From AP-15 sp963777435 (GTDB taxonomy: Bacteria; Pseudomonadota; Alphaproteobacteria; ATCC43930; CGMCC-115725), in contig CAVZQT010000003.1 in the NCBI GenBank assembly GCA_963777435.1, positions 248,001 to 312,000 on the forward strand: 64,000 bases of DNA. Direction: 5' to 3'. The stretch's first letter is position 1. Each line of letters starts with the position of its first letter. The translations under genes and the position numbers were made by a program. The notes beneath the pieces are model-generated. The model did no database searches, was not told the DNA's origin, and saw nothing but the letters and a program-made list of their open reading frames with translations. Of this stretch, positions 33,626 through 45,219 are shown piece by piece.

Positions 33626-33653
33626 GGCGCCCTTTTTTCACCAAAAAAGCGCC
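33626..33653 (+). terminator. Hairpin with T/A-run stem between pal and cpoB
   Basis: GGCGC-CC-TTTTTT (33626-33638) pairs with AAAAAAGCGCC (33643-33653) across a CACC loop, with a CC bulge. The T run is inside the stem rather than after it on the plus strand. It could slow or attenuate transcription between pal and cpoB, or stabilise the pal mRNA end. Function is inferred from structure alone. Confidence 0.4.
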
Positions 33654-33741
33654 CTAGGACGACGATACCGGTGGTCAATGTTTACTCGCGGTTGGTGGGT
33701 TCGGTCGCACCGACGCTCCGCGTACTCCGAGAGGCTCGCCG

Positions 33742-34764
33742 ATGATCCGGCGCCCGTTTCTTTCCCCGATTTACCCGGCCGCGCTGTGCTTTCTCGTCGC
33801 AATGGCGACTGTTCCGTCCGCCCGAGCCCAGGACGCCGCTACGGCCGAGCGGCTCGATCGGCTCGAACGAGATCTCAGCATGCTGCAGCGCCAAGTCTAT
33901 CGCAGCAGTGGCGGTGAAGCGCCGCCCGGCGCCGAAGGCAATGGGAGCACGGCCGTCGATCTTCAGGTCCGAATGGACCGTCTCGAGCAGCAAATGCGCG
34001 ATCTCACCGGGCGGATTGAGAGCGAGACAAATCAGGTTCAGCAGTTGAGCCAACGGCTTGAGCAGGTGAATAGCGACATCGAGGTGCGACTTGGCGGAGA
34101 GCAAGGGCGCCAAGCGAGCTCGCCGCCGCCGCGCCCGCCCGCCGCAGCCTGGGCGAGCGCCGCGCCGCCATCGCTCGCCGACCCGGCCAGGCCCGTGCCG
34201 GCGTTTTACGGCCGTCCGCCACCACCTCCGCTACCACCGCCGGGCTATGGCACCCTCACGCCACCCCGCTCGGATGGCGCGGCCGCACCGTATGCGGAGC
34301 CGACCCAACTGACACCGTCGCGGGTGGCGAGCGCCGGCGCCGCCGACACGTTGCGGCCACCCGGATCGGACATGCCGACGGGCTCGGCTTCGGCGCAGTA
34401 CGATGCCGCCTTTGGGCTGCTGCGCAAGGCCGACTATGAGGGCGCAGAGGATGCGCTGCGCAGCTTTGTACGAGCGCATCCCAACGATCCGCTCGCCGGC
34501 AATGCGCAGTATTGGCTAGGTGAGAGCTATTACGCCCGCGGCAGATATACCGAAGCGGCGGCCGCCTTTGCCGACGGCTACAAACGGTATCCGAAGGGGC
34601 CAAAGGCGCCCGACGAACTGCTAAAGCTCGGGATGTCGCTCGGCCACGCCAATCAGAAGCACAATGCCTGCATTGCGCTGATGCAACTCGACCACGATTT
34701 CCCGCATCCGGGGAATGCCGTTAAAGACCGCGCGGGGCAGGAGAAGAAGAAGCTCGGGTGCTGA
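33742..34764 (+). CDS. cpoB: Tol-Pal associated protein CpoB (YbgF)
   Basis: CpoB coordinates outer-membrane constriction and PBP1B activity. The 340-residue protein has a signal peptide (ending PSARAQDAAT), an N-terminal coiled coil (AERLDRLERDLSMLQRQVYR, RMDRLEQQMRDLTGRIESE), a long Pro-rich linker and C-terminal TPR repeats (QYDAAFGLLRKADYEGAEDA, AQYWLGESYYARGRYTEAAA). It closes the tol-pal operon. Its stop overlaps the GTG of tilS by 7 bp. Confidence 0.93.
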   Translation: MIRRPFLSPIYPAALCFLVAMATVPSARAQDAATAERLDRLERDLSMLQRQVYRSSGGEAPPGAEGNGSTAVDLQVRMDRLEQQMRDLTGRIESETNQVQQLSQRLEQVNSDIEVRLGGEQGRQASSPPPRPPAAAWASAAPPSLADPARPVPAFYGRPPPPPLPPPGYGTLTPPRSDGAAAPYAEPTQLTPSRVASAGAADTLRPPGSDMPTGSASAQYDAAFGLLRKADYEGAEDALRSFVRAHPNDPLAGNAQYWLGESYYARGRYTEAAAAFADGYKRYPKGPKAPDELLKLGMSLGHANQKHNACIALMQLDHDFPHPGNAVKDRAGQEKKKLGC

Positions 34765-36065
34765 GTTCCGCGGCCGCTGTGCTGCCGCTCGGTCTCGCCG
34801 AGTTTACCCGTTGCATCGAACGGCTTGGCTTTTTCGAAACTTCCCCGTCTGTTGCTGTCGCCGTGTCGGGCGGCCCCGACAGCTTGGCGCTGGCCATTCT
34901 CGCCGATCGATGGGCGCGCCACCGCGGCGGTGAGATTTGCGCGCTGTCCGTCGACCATCGGCTCAGGCCCGAAAGCGGAGCGGAAATTCGCCGACTCGCA
35001 GCATGGCTCGCGGCCCGCTCGATCCGCCATCACATCCTTGTTTGGGAGGGGAAAAAACCGGTCACCCGCATCCAGGAGACGGCGCGAACGGCCCGCTATA
35101 AGCTCCTTGGAGAGTGGTGCCGAGCTCAGGGCTGTCTCCATCTCCTGACCGGTCATCATCGCGACGACCAGATCGAAACGCACCTGTTGCGCCGCGACCG
35201 GCGGAGCGGCCCCGACGGTCTCGCCGGGATGTCGGCGATTCGCGAGATTGACGGCTGCCGCATCCTGCGGCCGCTGCTCGAAATCCCCAAGGCGCGTCTG
35301 CTTGCGACCCTCGCGGCCGAGGGTCAGCCCTTTATTACCGATCCAAGCAATCTTAATCCCGCCTACGCTCGCGTTCGGGTGCGCGATTTGGCGGATGTGG
35401 ACCGCGACGCTGAGTTCGATCGTCTCCGCAAGGCGGGCTACCACAGAGCCACAAACGAACAAAATTGCAATGCGCTGCTGGCGCGTACGGTGGCATTCCA
35501 CCCGGCAGGATTCGCGGTGCTGGACCCCAAGGTGCTGCTCGCCGCTCCGCGGGATCTCGCCGAAGCAGCAGTCTCGGCGTTGGTATTCGCTCTTGCCGAC
35601 GCCCCGTATCCCCCGCGTCGCGGCGCGGTGGCACGACTGCTGCGGGTACTGGCGGGTGAGGCAGATGGCGGGCATGTTCTCGGCGGATACCGGTTTGTCG
35701 CCTGGCGCGAGCGGATCCTGGTTTTGCGCGAGCTCGCCGCCGCACAGGGTAACGCGCGAATTGAGCCCGGAACGTCACTCTTTTGGGACCGTCGGTTCGC
35801 GATTTCGCTCGCTCTCGAATCGGCGCCGTTCGTGGTGAGCTATCTCGGGCAGGACGGGGCTGCCGAGCTTTATCGGCGCGAACCGTCTGCGCGCAACGGC
35901 CCGCTACCGCGGCTCGTGCGCCCGGTGCTGCCGGCGTTTTGGGATAAAAGGGGGCTCGCCGCCGTTCCTTTTCTGGGGTACCGGCGCGAACCGGCGATCG
36001 TTCCTCCGGCGGTTGCTTTTGCGCCAGTCAAAACTCTGTCCCGGGCGCCGTTTGCAGTTGTTTAG
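34758..36065 (+). CDS. tilS: tRNA(Ile)-lysidine synthetase TilS
   Basis: TilS attaches lysine to C34 of tRNA-Ile(CAU) so that it reads AUA. The 435-residue protein has the PP-loop ATPase motif AVAVSGGPDSLALAILAD, the family HHRDDQIETHLLRRDR and LRPLLEIPKARLLATL segments, and an extended C-terminal RNA-binding part. It lies between cpoB and ftsH, the usual order. A GTG start at 34758 overlaps cpoB by 7 bp. Confidence 0.93.
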   Translation: MLSSAAAVLPLGLAEFTRCIERLGFFETSPSVAVAVSGGPDSLALAILADRWARHRGGEICALSVDHRLRPESGAEIRRLAAWLAARSIRHHILVWEGKKPVTRIQETARTARYKLLGEWCRAQGCLHLLTGHHRDDQIETHLLRRDRRSGPDGLAGMSAIREIDGCRILRPLLEIPKARLLATLAAEGQPFITDPSNLNPAYARVRVRDLADVDRDAEFDRLRKAGYHRATNEQNCNALLARTVAFHPAGFAVLDPKVLLAAPRDLAEAAVSALVFALADAPYPPRRGAVARLLRVLAGEADGGHVLGGYRFVAWRERILVLRELAAAQGNARIEPGTSLFWDRRFAISLALESAPFVVSYLGQDGAAELYRREPSARNGPLPRLVRPVLPAFWDKRGLAAVPFLGYRREPAIVPPAVAFAPVKTLSRAPFAVV

Positions 36066-36174
36066 CAGGACATGCAGCTTATGTTTGACTGGACAAAATG
36101 GTCGCCGAACGGGGCTAATCGTCGTAGGGTTGCTCGGCGCAGGCTGGCCGGCTCGGCAGTGAAAGGCGTTCGTC

Positions 36175-38097
<1,923 letters not shown>

Positions 38098-38271
38098 CTA
38101 AGGTTTAATCGCTGTCCATTGATGATCGGATCCCGACTGTATTTCGAACTATTCACGGCCGAGCCCGTCTACACATGCTGTTAACCTAGATTACAAAAAT
38201 TGTTGTTTGACGCCGACGCTGCTTTTTTGCACGTTTATGCCAGCGGTGATTATTAAAAGTCGGGTGGCGTG

Positions 38272-39645
38272 ATGACGCGAAAGCTCTTCGGCACTGACGG
38301 GATCCGCGGTACCGCAAATATCGAGCCAATGACGCCGGAAACGGCGTTGAAGGTGGCGATCGCTGTCGGCGAATGTTTTAAAAACGGGGCGCACAAGCAT
38401 CTTGTCGTAATCGGCAAGGACACGCGTCTTTCGGGATACATGCTCGAACCGGCACTGACCGCCGGATTTGTGACGATGGGCATGGATGTGGTACTGGTCG
38501 GGCCACTGCCGACGCCAGCAATTGCGATGCTTACCCGCAGTCTGCGGGCGGATATCGGGGTCGTCCTCTCCGCCTCGCACAACCCTTATGGGGATAACGG
38601 CATCAAGCTGTTCGGACGCGACGGCTACAAACTTTCGGATGAAATCGAGCTAAAAATCGAGGCGGCGCTTGTGAAGGGACCGAGCCGCCGGGCGAGCCCG
38701 TCCGAACTCGGCCGCGTCAAGCGGCTCGACGATGCCGGCGGCCGCTATATCGAATTTGTCAAACAGAGTTTTCCGCGCGGCCTGCGGCTCGACGGAATGC
38801 GCATCGTCGTCGATTGCGCGCATGGCGCCGCGTACAAGGTGGCCCCAACCGTGTTCTGGGAACTCGGCGCCGAGGTGTTTTCGCTGGGCGTCAGTCCCGA
38901 CGGTCTCAACATCAACCGGGAATGCGGCGCGCTCGCACCCGAACAGATGCGCCGTGAGGTGCTCGCTCGCCGCGCCGATATCGGCATAGCGCTCGATGGC
39001 GACGCCGACCGGCTGATCGTCGCCGACGAGCACGGGACAATTCTCGATGGCGATCAATTGATGGCGCTGATCGCGACCGGTCTGGCGCGCAACGGCCGGC
39101 TCGCGGGCGGGGCGCTGGTCGCGACCGTAATGTCCAATCTCGGGCTGGAGCGCTATCTCGGAGAACACCAGATCGGGATGCACCGTACTTCGGTCGGCGA
39201 CCGCTATGTCGTCGAGAAGATGCGCAGCCTAGGGTGCAATCTCGGCGGCGAGCAGTCGGGGCACATCATCCTCGCCGATTATGCGACGACTGGGGACGGG
39301 CTGATCGCGGCGTTGCAGGTCTTGGGATCGATCGTCGAAACCGGAAGACCGGCGAGCGAGGTATGCCGGCTGTTCACGCCGGTGCCGCAATATGCCGGGA
39401 GTGTCCGCTATGGCGATGGCGTGCCGCTCGAACGGCCCGGGGTCAAGCGCGCCATTACCGAAGGTGAAGCGCGGCTGGGGGCGATGGGACGTCTGGTGGT
39501 GCGGCCGTCGGGGACCGAGCCTGTCATCCGGGTGATGGCCGAAGGCGAGGATGAGGAGTTGGTTGCCGCGATCGTCGATGAAATCTGCGCCGTGATCCGC
39601 AAGGCCGCCACGACTGGTGACGACCTGCCGCAAGCGGCAGAGTAG
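38272..39645 (+). CDS. glmM: Phosphoglucosamine mutase
   Basis: GlmM interconverts glucosamine-6-phosphate and glucosamine-1-phosphate for peptidoglycan and lipopolysaccharide precursors. The protein begins TRKLFGTDGIRGTANIEPMT, has the phosphoserine loop GVVLSASHNPYGDNGIKLFG, the metal-binding GIALDGDADRLIVADEHG and the sugar-binding GEQSGHIILADYATTGDG. The ATG at 38272 fits the family; a GTG one codon upstream is also open. It follows ftsH after a 174-bp gap. Its end is 13 bp before the thiD start. Confidence 0.97.
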   Translation: MTRKLFGTDGIRGTANIEPMTPETALKVAIAVGECFKNGAHKHLVVIGKDTRLSGYMLEPALTAGFVTMGMDVVLVGPLPTPAIAMLTRSLRADIGVVLSASHNPYGDNGIKLFGRDGYKLSDEIELKIEAALVKGPSRRASPSELGRVKRLDDAGGRYIEFVKQSFPRGLRLDGMRIVVDCAHGAAYKVAPTVFWELGAEVFSLGVSPDGLNINRECGALAPEQMRREVLARRADIGIALDGDADRLIVADEHGTILDGDQLMALIATGLARNGRLAGGALVATVMSNLGLERYLGEHQIGMHRTSVGDRYVVEKMRSLGCNLGGEQSGHIILADYATTGDGLIAALQVLGSIVETGRPASEVCRLFTPVPQYAGSVRYGDGVPLERPGVKRAITEGEARLGAMGRLVVRPSGTEPVIRVMAEGEDEELVAAIVDEICAVIRKAATTGDDLPQAAE

Positions 39646-39658
39646 TTCGGAGCCGGTA

Positions 39659-40466
39659 GTGCGCGGCCGCGTGCTGATCGTCGCAGGTTCCGATTCCAGT
39701 GGCGGCGCCGGTATTCAGGCTGACATCAAGACCGTGACTGTCCTCGGCGGCTATGCCGCGACCGCGATCACCGCTTTGACCGCGCAAAACACCGAGGGGG
39801 TTTTCGGAGTATTGCCGATCCCGCCCGATTTTATTCGTCAGCAGATCGAGATCGTGCTCGACGATATCGGCGCCGACGCGGTCAAGACCGGCATGCTGCA
39901 TGACACCGGTGTCATCGAGAACTCTTGCCGTGGTGCTGCGCCAACGGGCGGCGGCTGTCCCGCTTGTCGTCGATCCGGTGATGGCAGCCAAAGGCGGCGC
40001 CCGGCTGATCGATCCCGATGCCGTCGAGGCGTTGAAAGCGCAGCTGATCCCGCGCGCGACAGTGCTAACTCCGAACCTGCCGGAAGCCGAAATACTGTGC
40101 GGCAGTGGGATCACCGATGTCGCGGCGATGCGGGCAGCGGGCGAGGAGTTATTGCGGCTTGGCTGCGGGGCGGTGCTGGTCAAGGGCGGGCATCTTCCCG
40201 GCGACACCGTCACCGACGTTTTGATAACGGCCGCCGGCAGCAGCAGAGTTTGGGAAAGCCCGCGCATCGCCTCGCGGCATACCCATGGCACTGGCTGCAC
40301 CCTGGCCTCGGCGATCGCGACCGGGCTTGCTCAGGGTCTCATGGTCGAAGATGCAGTCGACCGGGCGCGCGATTATGTGCAGCGCGCGATTGCCACAGCG
40401 CCCGGTTTTGGCCGCGGTCACGGCCCGCTGAACCATGCCCACCCGCTGGAGGCAACTCCGCATTAG
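39659..40466 (+). pseudogene. thiD: thiD with a single-base frameshift
   Basis: ThiD phosphorylates hydroxymethylpyrimidine (phosphate) in thiamine synthesis. The N-terminal part (GRVLIVAGSDSSGGAGIQAD, GYAATAITALTAQNTEG, KTGMLHDTGVIE) is in one frame and the rest (VVDPVMAAKGGARLIDPDA, VLTPNLPEAEILCG, VLVKGGHLPGDTV, SRHTHGTGCTLASAIATGLA) in the next. The change falls at the AA at 39920-39921; with one A removed the join reads GVIETLAVVLRQRA. I chose the GTG at 39659 as start. It shares its pattern of defect with tolB and pckA, so an assembly indel is likely. Confidence 0.88.
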
Positions 40467-40476
40467 CCCGGCCTGC

Positions 40477-41424
40477 TTAGCGATCGAAATCGACCGCGAC
40501 CGTATTGCCGCCGCTTAGCAGCACGCCGACATGCTCGCCGCGCCGCGGTTGGTATCGGCCGGACAGCAATGCCGCGAGGGCTGCGGCGCCGCCGGGCTCG
40601 GCGACTACTCTGAGGGTGGCCCAAAGCGTTCTCTGAGCCTGGCGGATCGCGTCATCGGACACCAACACGACACGCTCCATCAGCCGCGTGAGAATTGGGA
40701 ACACAATCTCGCCGACGCGGCGCGGCGCCAACGAATCAGCGGCGATCCCGCCGGCTTCGGCATCGACCGGCCGGCCAGCACGCATCGCTTTGGTCAGGGT
40801 CGGGGCGGCCTCCGGCTCGACCCCGATGATCCGGATATGTCCCCCATACCATGCGGCGATGCCGCCGATCAGCCCGCCGCCGCCTACCGCAACCAGCAGC
40901 GTGTCGAGATCGGCGATCTGCTCGTCGAGCTCCAGGCCGATGGTGCCCTGGCCAAGCAGGGTTTCTCGCTGATCAAACGCGTGGATGGCGAGCGCTCCCG
41001 ATTGCGCCACCCATGCTTCGCTGGCGGCGAGCGCATCGTCATAGCGATTACCGCCCACGACCAGTTCGGCGCCGTATTCTCGGATGCGCTGGATCTTCGC
41101 GGGCGAGGAGATGCTCGGAACAAAGATCTTGGCCGGGATACCGAGCTTGAATGCGGCGTAGGCGACCGCCGCCCCGTGATTGCCGCCGGAGGCGGCCGCC
41201 ACGCCGGCCTTGGGGATGTCGTGCATCAGCAAATTGGCGAACGCGCCGCGGGTCTTGAACGAGCCGGCGTGCTGCATCAGCTCGAGCTTGCAGCTGAGGC
41301 GAATGCCTTCCAGCCCAAAATCGCCGCCATCGACCGCGATCACCGGCGTGCGCCGGATATGGGGTCTGATCCGCCGGTCGGTGGCGGCAATCGCTTCACG
41401 GTCAATGGCATCTTCGTTGTGCAT
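40477..41424 (-). CDS. PLP-dependent threonine/serine dehydratase family protein
   Basis: The 315-residue protein (ATG 41424) is a fold-type II PLP enzyme: the PLP-lysine motif HAGSFKTRGAFANL, the phosphate-binding loop ASGGNHGAAVAYAAF, VAVGGGGLIGGIAAWYGG and the C-terminal VLLSGGNTVAVDFDR. Length and motifs fit catabolic threonine dehydratase or serine/threonine ammonia-lyase without a regulatory ACT domain; a racemase is also possible. It lies on the opposite strand to its neighbours and converges with thiD, with only about 10 bp between stops. A longer upstream start is open but overlaps the divergent PhzF gene. Confidence 0.88.
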   Translation of the reverse strand: MHNEDAIDREAIAATDRRIRPHIRRTPVIAVDGGDFGLEGIRLSCKLELMQHAGSFKTRGAFANLLMHDIPKAGVAAASGGNHGAAVAYAAFKLGIPAKIFVPSISSPAKIQRIREYGAELVVGGNRYDDALAASEAWVAQSGALAIHAFDQRETLLGQGTIGLELDEQIADLDTLLVAVGGGGLIGGIAAWYGGHIRIIGVEPEAAPTLTKAMRAGRPVDAEAGGIAADSLAPRRVGEIVFPILTRLMERVVLVSDDAIRQAQRTLWATLRVVAEPGGAAALAALLSGRYQPRRGEHVGVLLSGGNTVAVDFDR

Positions 41425-41509
41425 TTCGATATCCGATTTAGCGCAGGCGCCGCCACTTCGGTATGTATAAATCAGGCGATCCGCAGCAAGGCATGAGGAC
41501 CCCGACCGA

Positions 41510-42409
41510 ATGCAGCTCGAATTTGTAACCGTCGACGTCTTTACCGATCGCCGGTTTGGCGGAAATCCGCTGGCTGTCGTTCTCAACGGCGAGCAACTGA
41601 CCGCGGCGCAAATGCAATCGATCGCCGCCGAGTTCAATCTGGCGGAAACAACCTTTGTGCTCCCGCCAAAGAAAGCAGCCCATACGGCTCAGGTTCGCAT
41701 CTTCACGCCTAAGGCCGAATTGCCGTTTGCCGGTCATCCGAATGTCGGGACAGCCTTTGCGCTGGCCCGCCGCGGATGGGTCTTTGGCAAAGCCATCGGC
41801 GACTTGATGGTCTTCGAGGAGGCGGCCGGTCTCGTTCCACTCGAGCTGATCAAGGATGGCGCTTCAGTCGTCGGGGCGCGGCTCACCGCACCTCAGCCAT
41901 TATCGCGTGGTCCTGATATCCCCGCTGAAGCGGTTGCAGCGGCGTGCTCGCTCGCCGCCGACGATATCGAGACGCGTCACCACATGCCCTGCACCGCTTC
42001 ATGCGGCACCACTTTCGTCTTTGCCGAATTGGCAACGCGTCGGGCGCTCGAAGCGGCCCGGCCACGATCCGAAGCGTTTGCGGGAAGTTTTCCCGCGGGC
42101 GCGAACGGCATCCACCTGTACGTCCGCGATGCCGCCGATGGGGTCGATATCCGGGCACGGATGTTCGCACCGCTGCTCGGGGTGCCCGAAGATCCGGCAA
42201 CCGGCAGCGCCAATGCCGCGCTGGCGGGCTTATTGGCGAGCCTGTGCCCCGAGCCCGATCTCGCTCTGCAATTGCGGATCGCCCAAGGCATCGAAATGGG
42301 CCGGCCAAGCCTGCTCGAGGCCTCCGCCGAGAAACGCGCCGGCAAAATTGCAGAAATCCGGCTCGGCGGTCGATGCGTCGCGGTGATGAACGGAACCATC
42401 GAGATCTGA
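41510..42409 (+). CDS. PhzF family phenazine-biosynthesis-like isomerase
   Basis: The 299-residue protein has PhzF family marks: the two-domain diaminopimelate-epimerase fold with FVTVDVFTDRRFGGNPLAVV, the Glu-containing EFNLAETTFVLPP, AELPFAGHPNVGTAFALA, and the second-domain MFAPLLGVPEDPATGSANAAL. Most relatives in non-phenazine producers are isomerases or epimerases of unknown substrate. It lies divergent from the dehydratase gene with 85 bp between starts. Confidence 0.93.
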   Translation: MQLEFVTVDVFTDRRFGGNPLAVVLNGEQLTAAQMQSIAAEFNLAETTFVLPPKKAAHTAQVRIFTPKAELPFAGHPNVGTAFALARRGWVFGKAIGDLMVFEEAAGLVPLELIKDGASVVGARLTAPQPLSRGPDIPAEAVAAACSLAADDIETRHHMPCTASCGTTFVFAELATRRALEAARPRSEAFAGSFPAGANGIHLYVRDAADGVDIRARMFAPLLGVPEDPATGSANAALAGLLASLCPEPDLALQLRIAQGIEMGRPSLLEASAEKRAGKIAEIRLGGRCVAVMNGTIEI

Positions 42410-42466
42410 CGATTGCCGCGCGGCATCAACCGCGCGAGTATCCGAGATCTTTGGGGAGGGGTCGCG

Positions 42467-42898
42467 ATGTTGCGAATTTTGGGTCTCGTTTTGTGGTTCT
42501 GCACGGCTTTGGCGGGAGGGGCGTCGGCACAGACGGTGGCGTCGATCCAAAAGCTCGATGATGCGTGGTCCGACGCCTTTAACAAGGGCGACGCCGCCGC
42601 GATCGCGGCGATGTACTCGGCGGACGCCTATGTGCTGCCGCCTGGCCACGAAATCGTCAAGGGTCGCGCCGAGGTCGAAAGCTTCTGGAAAGCGGCGACG
42701 CAGCAACTCGGCAACGCCAAGCTCGTCGTGGTCGATGTGGCGCCGCTCGGGGCCAGCGCGGCCCGCGAGATCGGGACGTTTTCGTTCGAGACAAAAGCCC
42801 AGCCGCCGCAGCCGGTTGTCGGCAAATACGTCGTCCTCTGGCGCAAGATCGGCGGCCGTTGGCTGCTCGCGACCGACATCTGGAATTCGAACAAGTAA
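42467..42898 (+). CDS. Secreted SnoaL/NTF2-like protein (SgcJ/DUF4440 type)
   Basis: The 143-residue protein has a signal peptide (LRILGLVLWFCTALAGGASA, cleavage before QTVAS) and an NTF2-like domain: IQKLDDAWSDAFNKGDAAAI, AMYSADAYVLPPGHEIVKGR and VVGKYVVLWRKIGGRWLLAT. Such domains bind small ligands or act as isomerases; no specific function can be given. I chose the ATG at 42467 because GGGGAGGGG lies 6 bases upstream; the upstream TTG would break the signal peptide. Confidence 0.85.
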   Translation: MLRILGLVLWFCTALAGGASAQTVASIQKLDDAWSDAFNKGDAAAIAAMYSADAYVLPPGHEIVKGRAEVESFWKAATQQLGNAKLVVVDVAPLGASAAREIGTFSFETKAQPPQPVVGKYVVLWRKIGGRWLLATDIWNSNK

Positions 42899-42926
42899 GC
42901 CTGTTCAGCCGATGCGGAGGTAAGAC

Positions 42927-43988
42927 ATGGCAAAAAGCTATCGGGTGGCGGTGATCGCCGGCGACGGCATCGGGCATGAAGTCATGCCTGAGGGGGTGGC
43001 GGCAATGGAGCGGGCGGCGCAGGCGCACGGCTTTGAGCTAAGCTGGAACGAGTTCGACTGGAGTTGCGAGCGTTACGCCAAGACCGGGCGGATGATGCCC
43101 GAAGACGGGCTCGACCGGCTGCGCCTTTACGATGCGGTCTATCTTGGTGCGGTCGGCCATCCCGAGGTGCCCGATCATGTCTCGCTATGGGGATTGCTGA
43201 TCCCGCTGCGCCGCGGCTTTCACCAATATGTCAATTTGCGCCCGGTGCGGCTATTGGCCGGCGTGCAGTCACCATTGCGCGACCGCAATCCCGGCGACAT
43301 CGATTTTTATGTCGTGCGTGAAAACAACGAGGGCGAATATTCGGAAATCGGCGGCCGCCTCTACACCGGCACCGATTACGAGATGGCGATGCAGGAAGCG
43401 GTGTTCACCCGCCGCGGCTGCGATCGGATCATGCGCTATGCCTTCGAACTCGCCCGCAAGCGCAAAAAGCATGTGACGTCGGCGACCAAATCGAATGGCA
43501 TCATTCATACGATGCCATATTGGGACGAGCGCTTTGCTGCGGTCGCCCGCGATTATCCCGAAATCAAAACCGACCAGTATCACATCGACATCCTGACCGC
43601 GCATTTTGTGCGCCATCCGGATTGGTTCGATGTCGTCGTTGGCTCGAATTTGTTTGGCGACATCCTGTCCGATCTCGGGCCGGCGGTGGTCGGCTCGATC
43701 GGCATCGCACCCTCCGGCAATATCAACCCCGAGCGCGAATACCCGTCGATGTTCGAGCCGGTGCACGGCTCGGCGCCGGACATCGCCGGGCGCGGCATCG
43801 CCAACCCGATCGGCCAGATCTGGTCGGGTGCGATGATGCTGGCGCATTTCGGCGAGACCGCCGCCGCCGAAGCGGTCGAGCGCGCGATCGCGGAGGTATT
43901 GGCCGATGGCGGTACCCGCACGCCCGATCTCGGCGGCAATGCCGGCACGAAGGAACTCGGCGCCGCAATCACCGCCGCGATCCGTTAG
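42927..43988 (+). CDS. ttuC: Tartrate dehydrogenase/D-malate dehydrogenase family oxidoreductase
   Basis: The 353-residue protein is a member of the isocitrate/isopropylmalate dehydrogenase superfamily: YRVAVIAGDGIGHEVMPEGV, LRRGFHQYVNLRPVRLLAGV, DIDFYVVRENNEGEYSEIGG and SNLFGDILSDLGPAVVGSIG, with FEPVHGSAPDIAGRGIANP. The PVRLLAGVQSPL region and no bigger inserts fit tartrate/D-malate dehydrogenase (TtuC) rather than LeuB. These enzymes oxidise tartrate or D-malate with NAD+. It follows the SnoaL gene by 28 bp. Confidence 0.85.
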   Translation: MAKSYRVAVIAGDGIGHEVMPEGVAAMERAAQAHGFELSWNEFDWSCERYAKTGRMMPEDGLDRLRLYDAVYLGAVGHPEVPDHVSLWGLLIPLRRGFHQYVNLRPVRLLAGVQSPLRDRNPGDIDFYVVRENNEGEYSEIGGRLYTGTDYEMAMQEAVFTRRGCDRIMRYAFELARKRKKHVTSATKSNGIIHTMPYWDERFAAVARDYPEIKTDQYHIDILTAHFVRHPDWFDVVVGSNLFGDILSDLGPAVVGSIGIAPSGNINPEREYPSMFEPVHGSAPDIAGRGIANPIGQIWSGAMMLAHFGETAAAEAVERAIAEVLADGGTRTPDLGGNAGTKELGAAITAAIR

Positions 43989-44115
43989 CGACGGCGGCGT
44001 GCGCCGGCCAGCGCCCTCCGGCAGGCCTAGTGCCGTTTGTTGCGGGAGGGCCGGGCAAAGTACAATGATCCCGCTTGCGGGGTGACATAGGGACCGGGAA
44101 GAGGGGAGGCGGCGA

Positions 44116-45096
44116 ATGGCAGCGGACTACAGCATATGTCTGGGAACGGCGGGCTGGGGCGTATGGCACAGTCCGGATGCCGGGAAGTCGTGGACGCGGC
44201 ATCGCAAGCCATTCTCGCTCAATAGCCGCATCCAGGCGTTGGTCGCCCATCCCAAAGAGGCGCATACCGTTTTCGCCGGTGGCGATACCGGCTTGTTCCT
44301 CAGCCACAATGGCGGAGCGAGGTGGGAATGCATCGGGGGCAATGGGGGTGCCAATGGGGCTTTGCCGACGATCTGGTCGCTGACCATCGACCCGGTCGAT
44401 CCCGAGATTCTGTTTGCCGGCACACGCCCGGCCGGGGTCTATCGCTCGCGCGACGGCGGCCGGTACTGGGAGAAATTGGCTGTGGACCTCGCCACCGAAT
44501 GTTCGATTGGCGAAGCCTTCGTGACCAGCGTCGTTGTCGACCCCGACGATCATCGCATTGTCTGGGCCGGCGTCGAAATCGACGGCGTCTTCCGCAGCAT
44601 GGACGGCGGGGATACGTGGACTCACCTTGAGACGGGTCTCTACGATCCGGACATTCATGCCGTGACGATCGCGCCCACACAGCCAAAGCGTATCTATGCC
44701 AGCACGGCTCGCGAGATGTTTGTCAGCAACAATCTGGGCGAGACCTGGCAGCCCCTCGGCATCAGGGAGAAATGGCCACTTCCCTATGCCCGCGGCATGG
44801 TGGTCAAGGCCGATGATCCCGGCGTGCTGTTCGCCGGATGTGGCGAGACCACGACCGGTGAAAAGGGGCACGTTCTCCGCAGCACAAACTTCGGGAAAAC
44901 GTGGGAGATCCTGCCATTCCCGACCGAGGCCAACGCCACGATATGGGGCCTCGCCACGCATCCCGCCGACGCCAACCGCATTGTCGCGTTCAGCCTGTTC
45001 GGCGAGGTCTACGTCACCGAGAACGCCGGCGCCTCCTGGCGCAAGATCGCACGTGAGTTCGGCGAGATCAGAGCCGCCGCCTGGGTGCCAAACTGA
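44116..45096 (+). CDS. BNR/sialidase-type beta-propeller (WD40/YVTN-like) protein
   Basis: The 326-residue protein is a repeat propeller with Asp-box-like motifs: VWHSPDAGKSWTRH, LFLSHNGGARWECIG, GVYRSRDGGRYWEKL, GVFRSMDGGDTWTHLE, MFVSNNLGETWQPLG, VLRSTNFGKTWEILP and VYVTENAGASWRKIA. These S-x-D-x-G-x-x-W motifs belong to BNR or exo-sialidase-like and photosystem-assembly (YCF48-like) proteins. No signal peptide is present. The function is unknown. A GGGGAGGCGG ribosome site precedes the ATG. Confidence 0.8.
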   Translation: MAADYSICLGTAGWGVWHSPDAGKSWTRHRKPFSLNSRIQALVAHPKEAHTVFAGGDTGLFLSHNGGARWECIGGNGGANGALPTIWSLTIDPVDPEILFAGTRPAGVYRSRDGGRYWEKLAVDLATECSIGEAFVTSVVVDPDDHRIVWAGVEIDGVFRSMDGGDTWTHLETGLYDPDIHAVTIAPTQPKRIYASTAREMFVSNNLGETWQPLGIREKWPLPYARGMVVKADDPGVLFAGCGETTTGEKGHVLRSTNFGKTWEILPFPTEANATIWGLATHPADANRIVAFSLFGEVYVTENAGASWRKIAREFGEIRAAAWVPN

Positions 45097-45219
45097 ATTT
45101 GGCCGCCATCAAGAGTGAAGATGTCACTATCGGCCTGCTGGTGTTCAGACCCAATCATATCGTTCGGCGGGGCTTCCCAAAATGATTAGCCTCGCCACTC
45201 GCGGCGCGGGAGCAGGGAA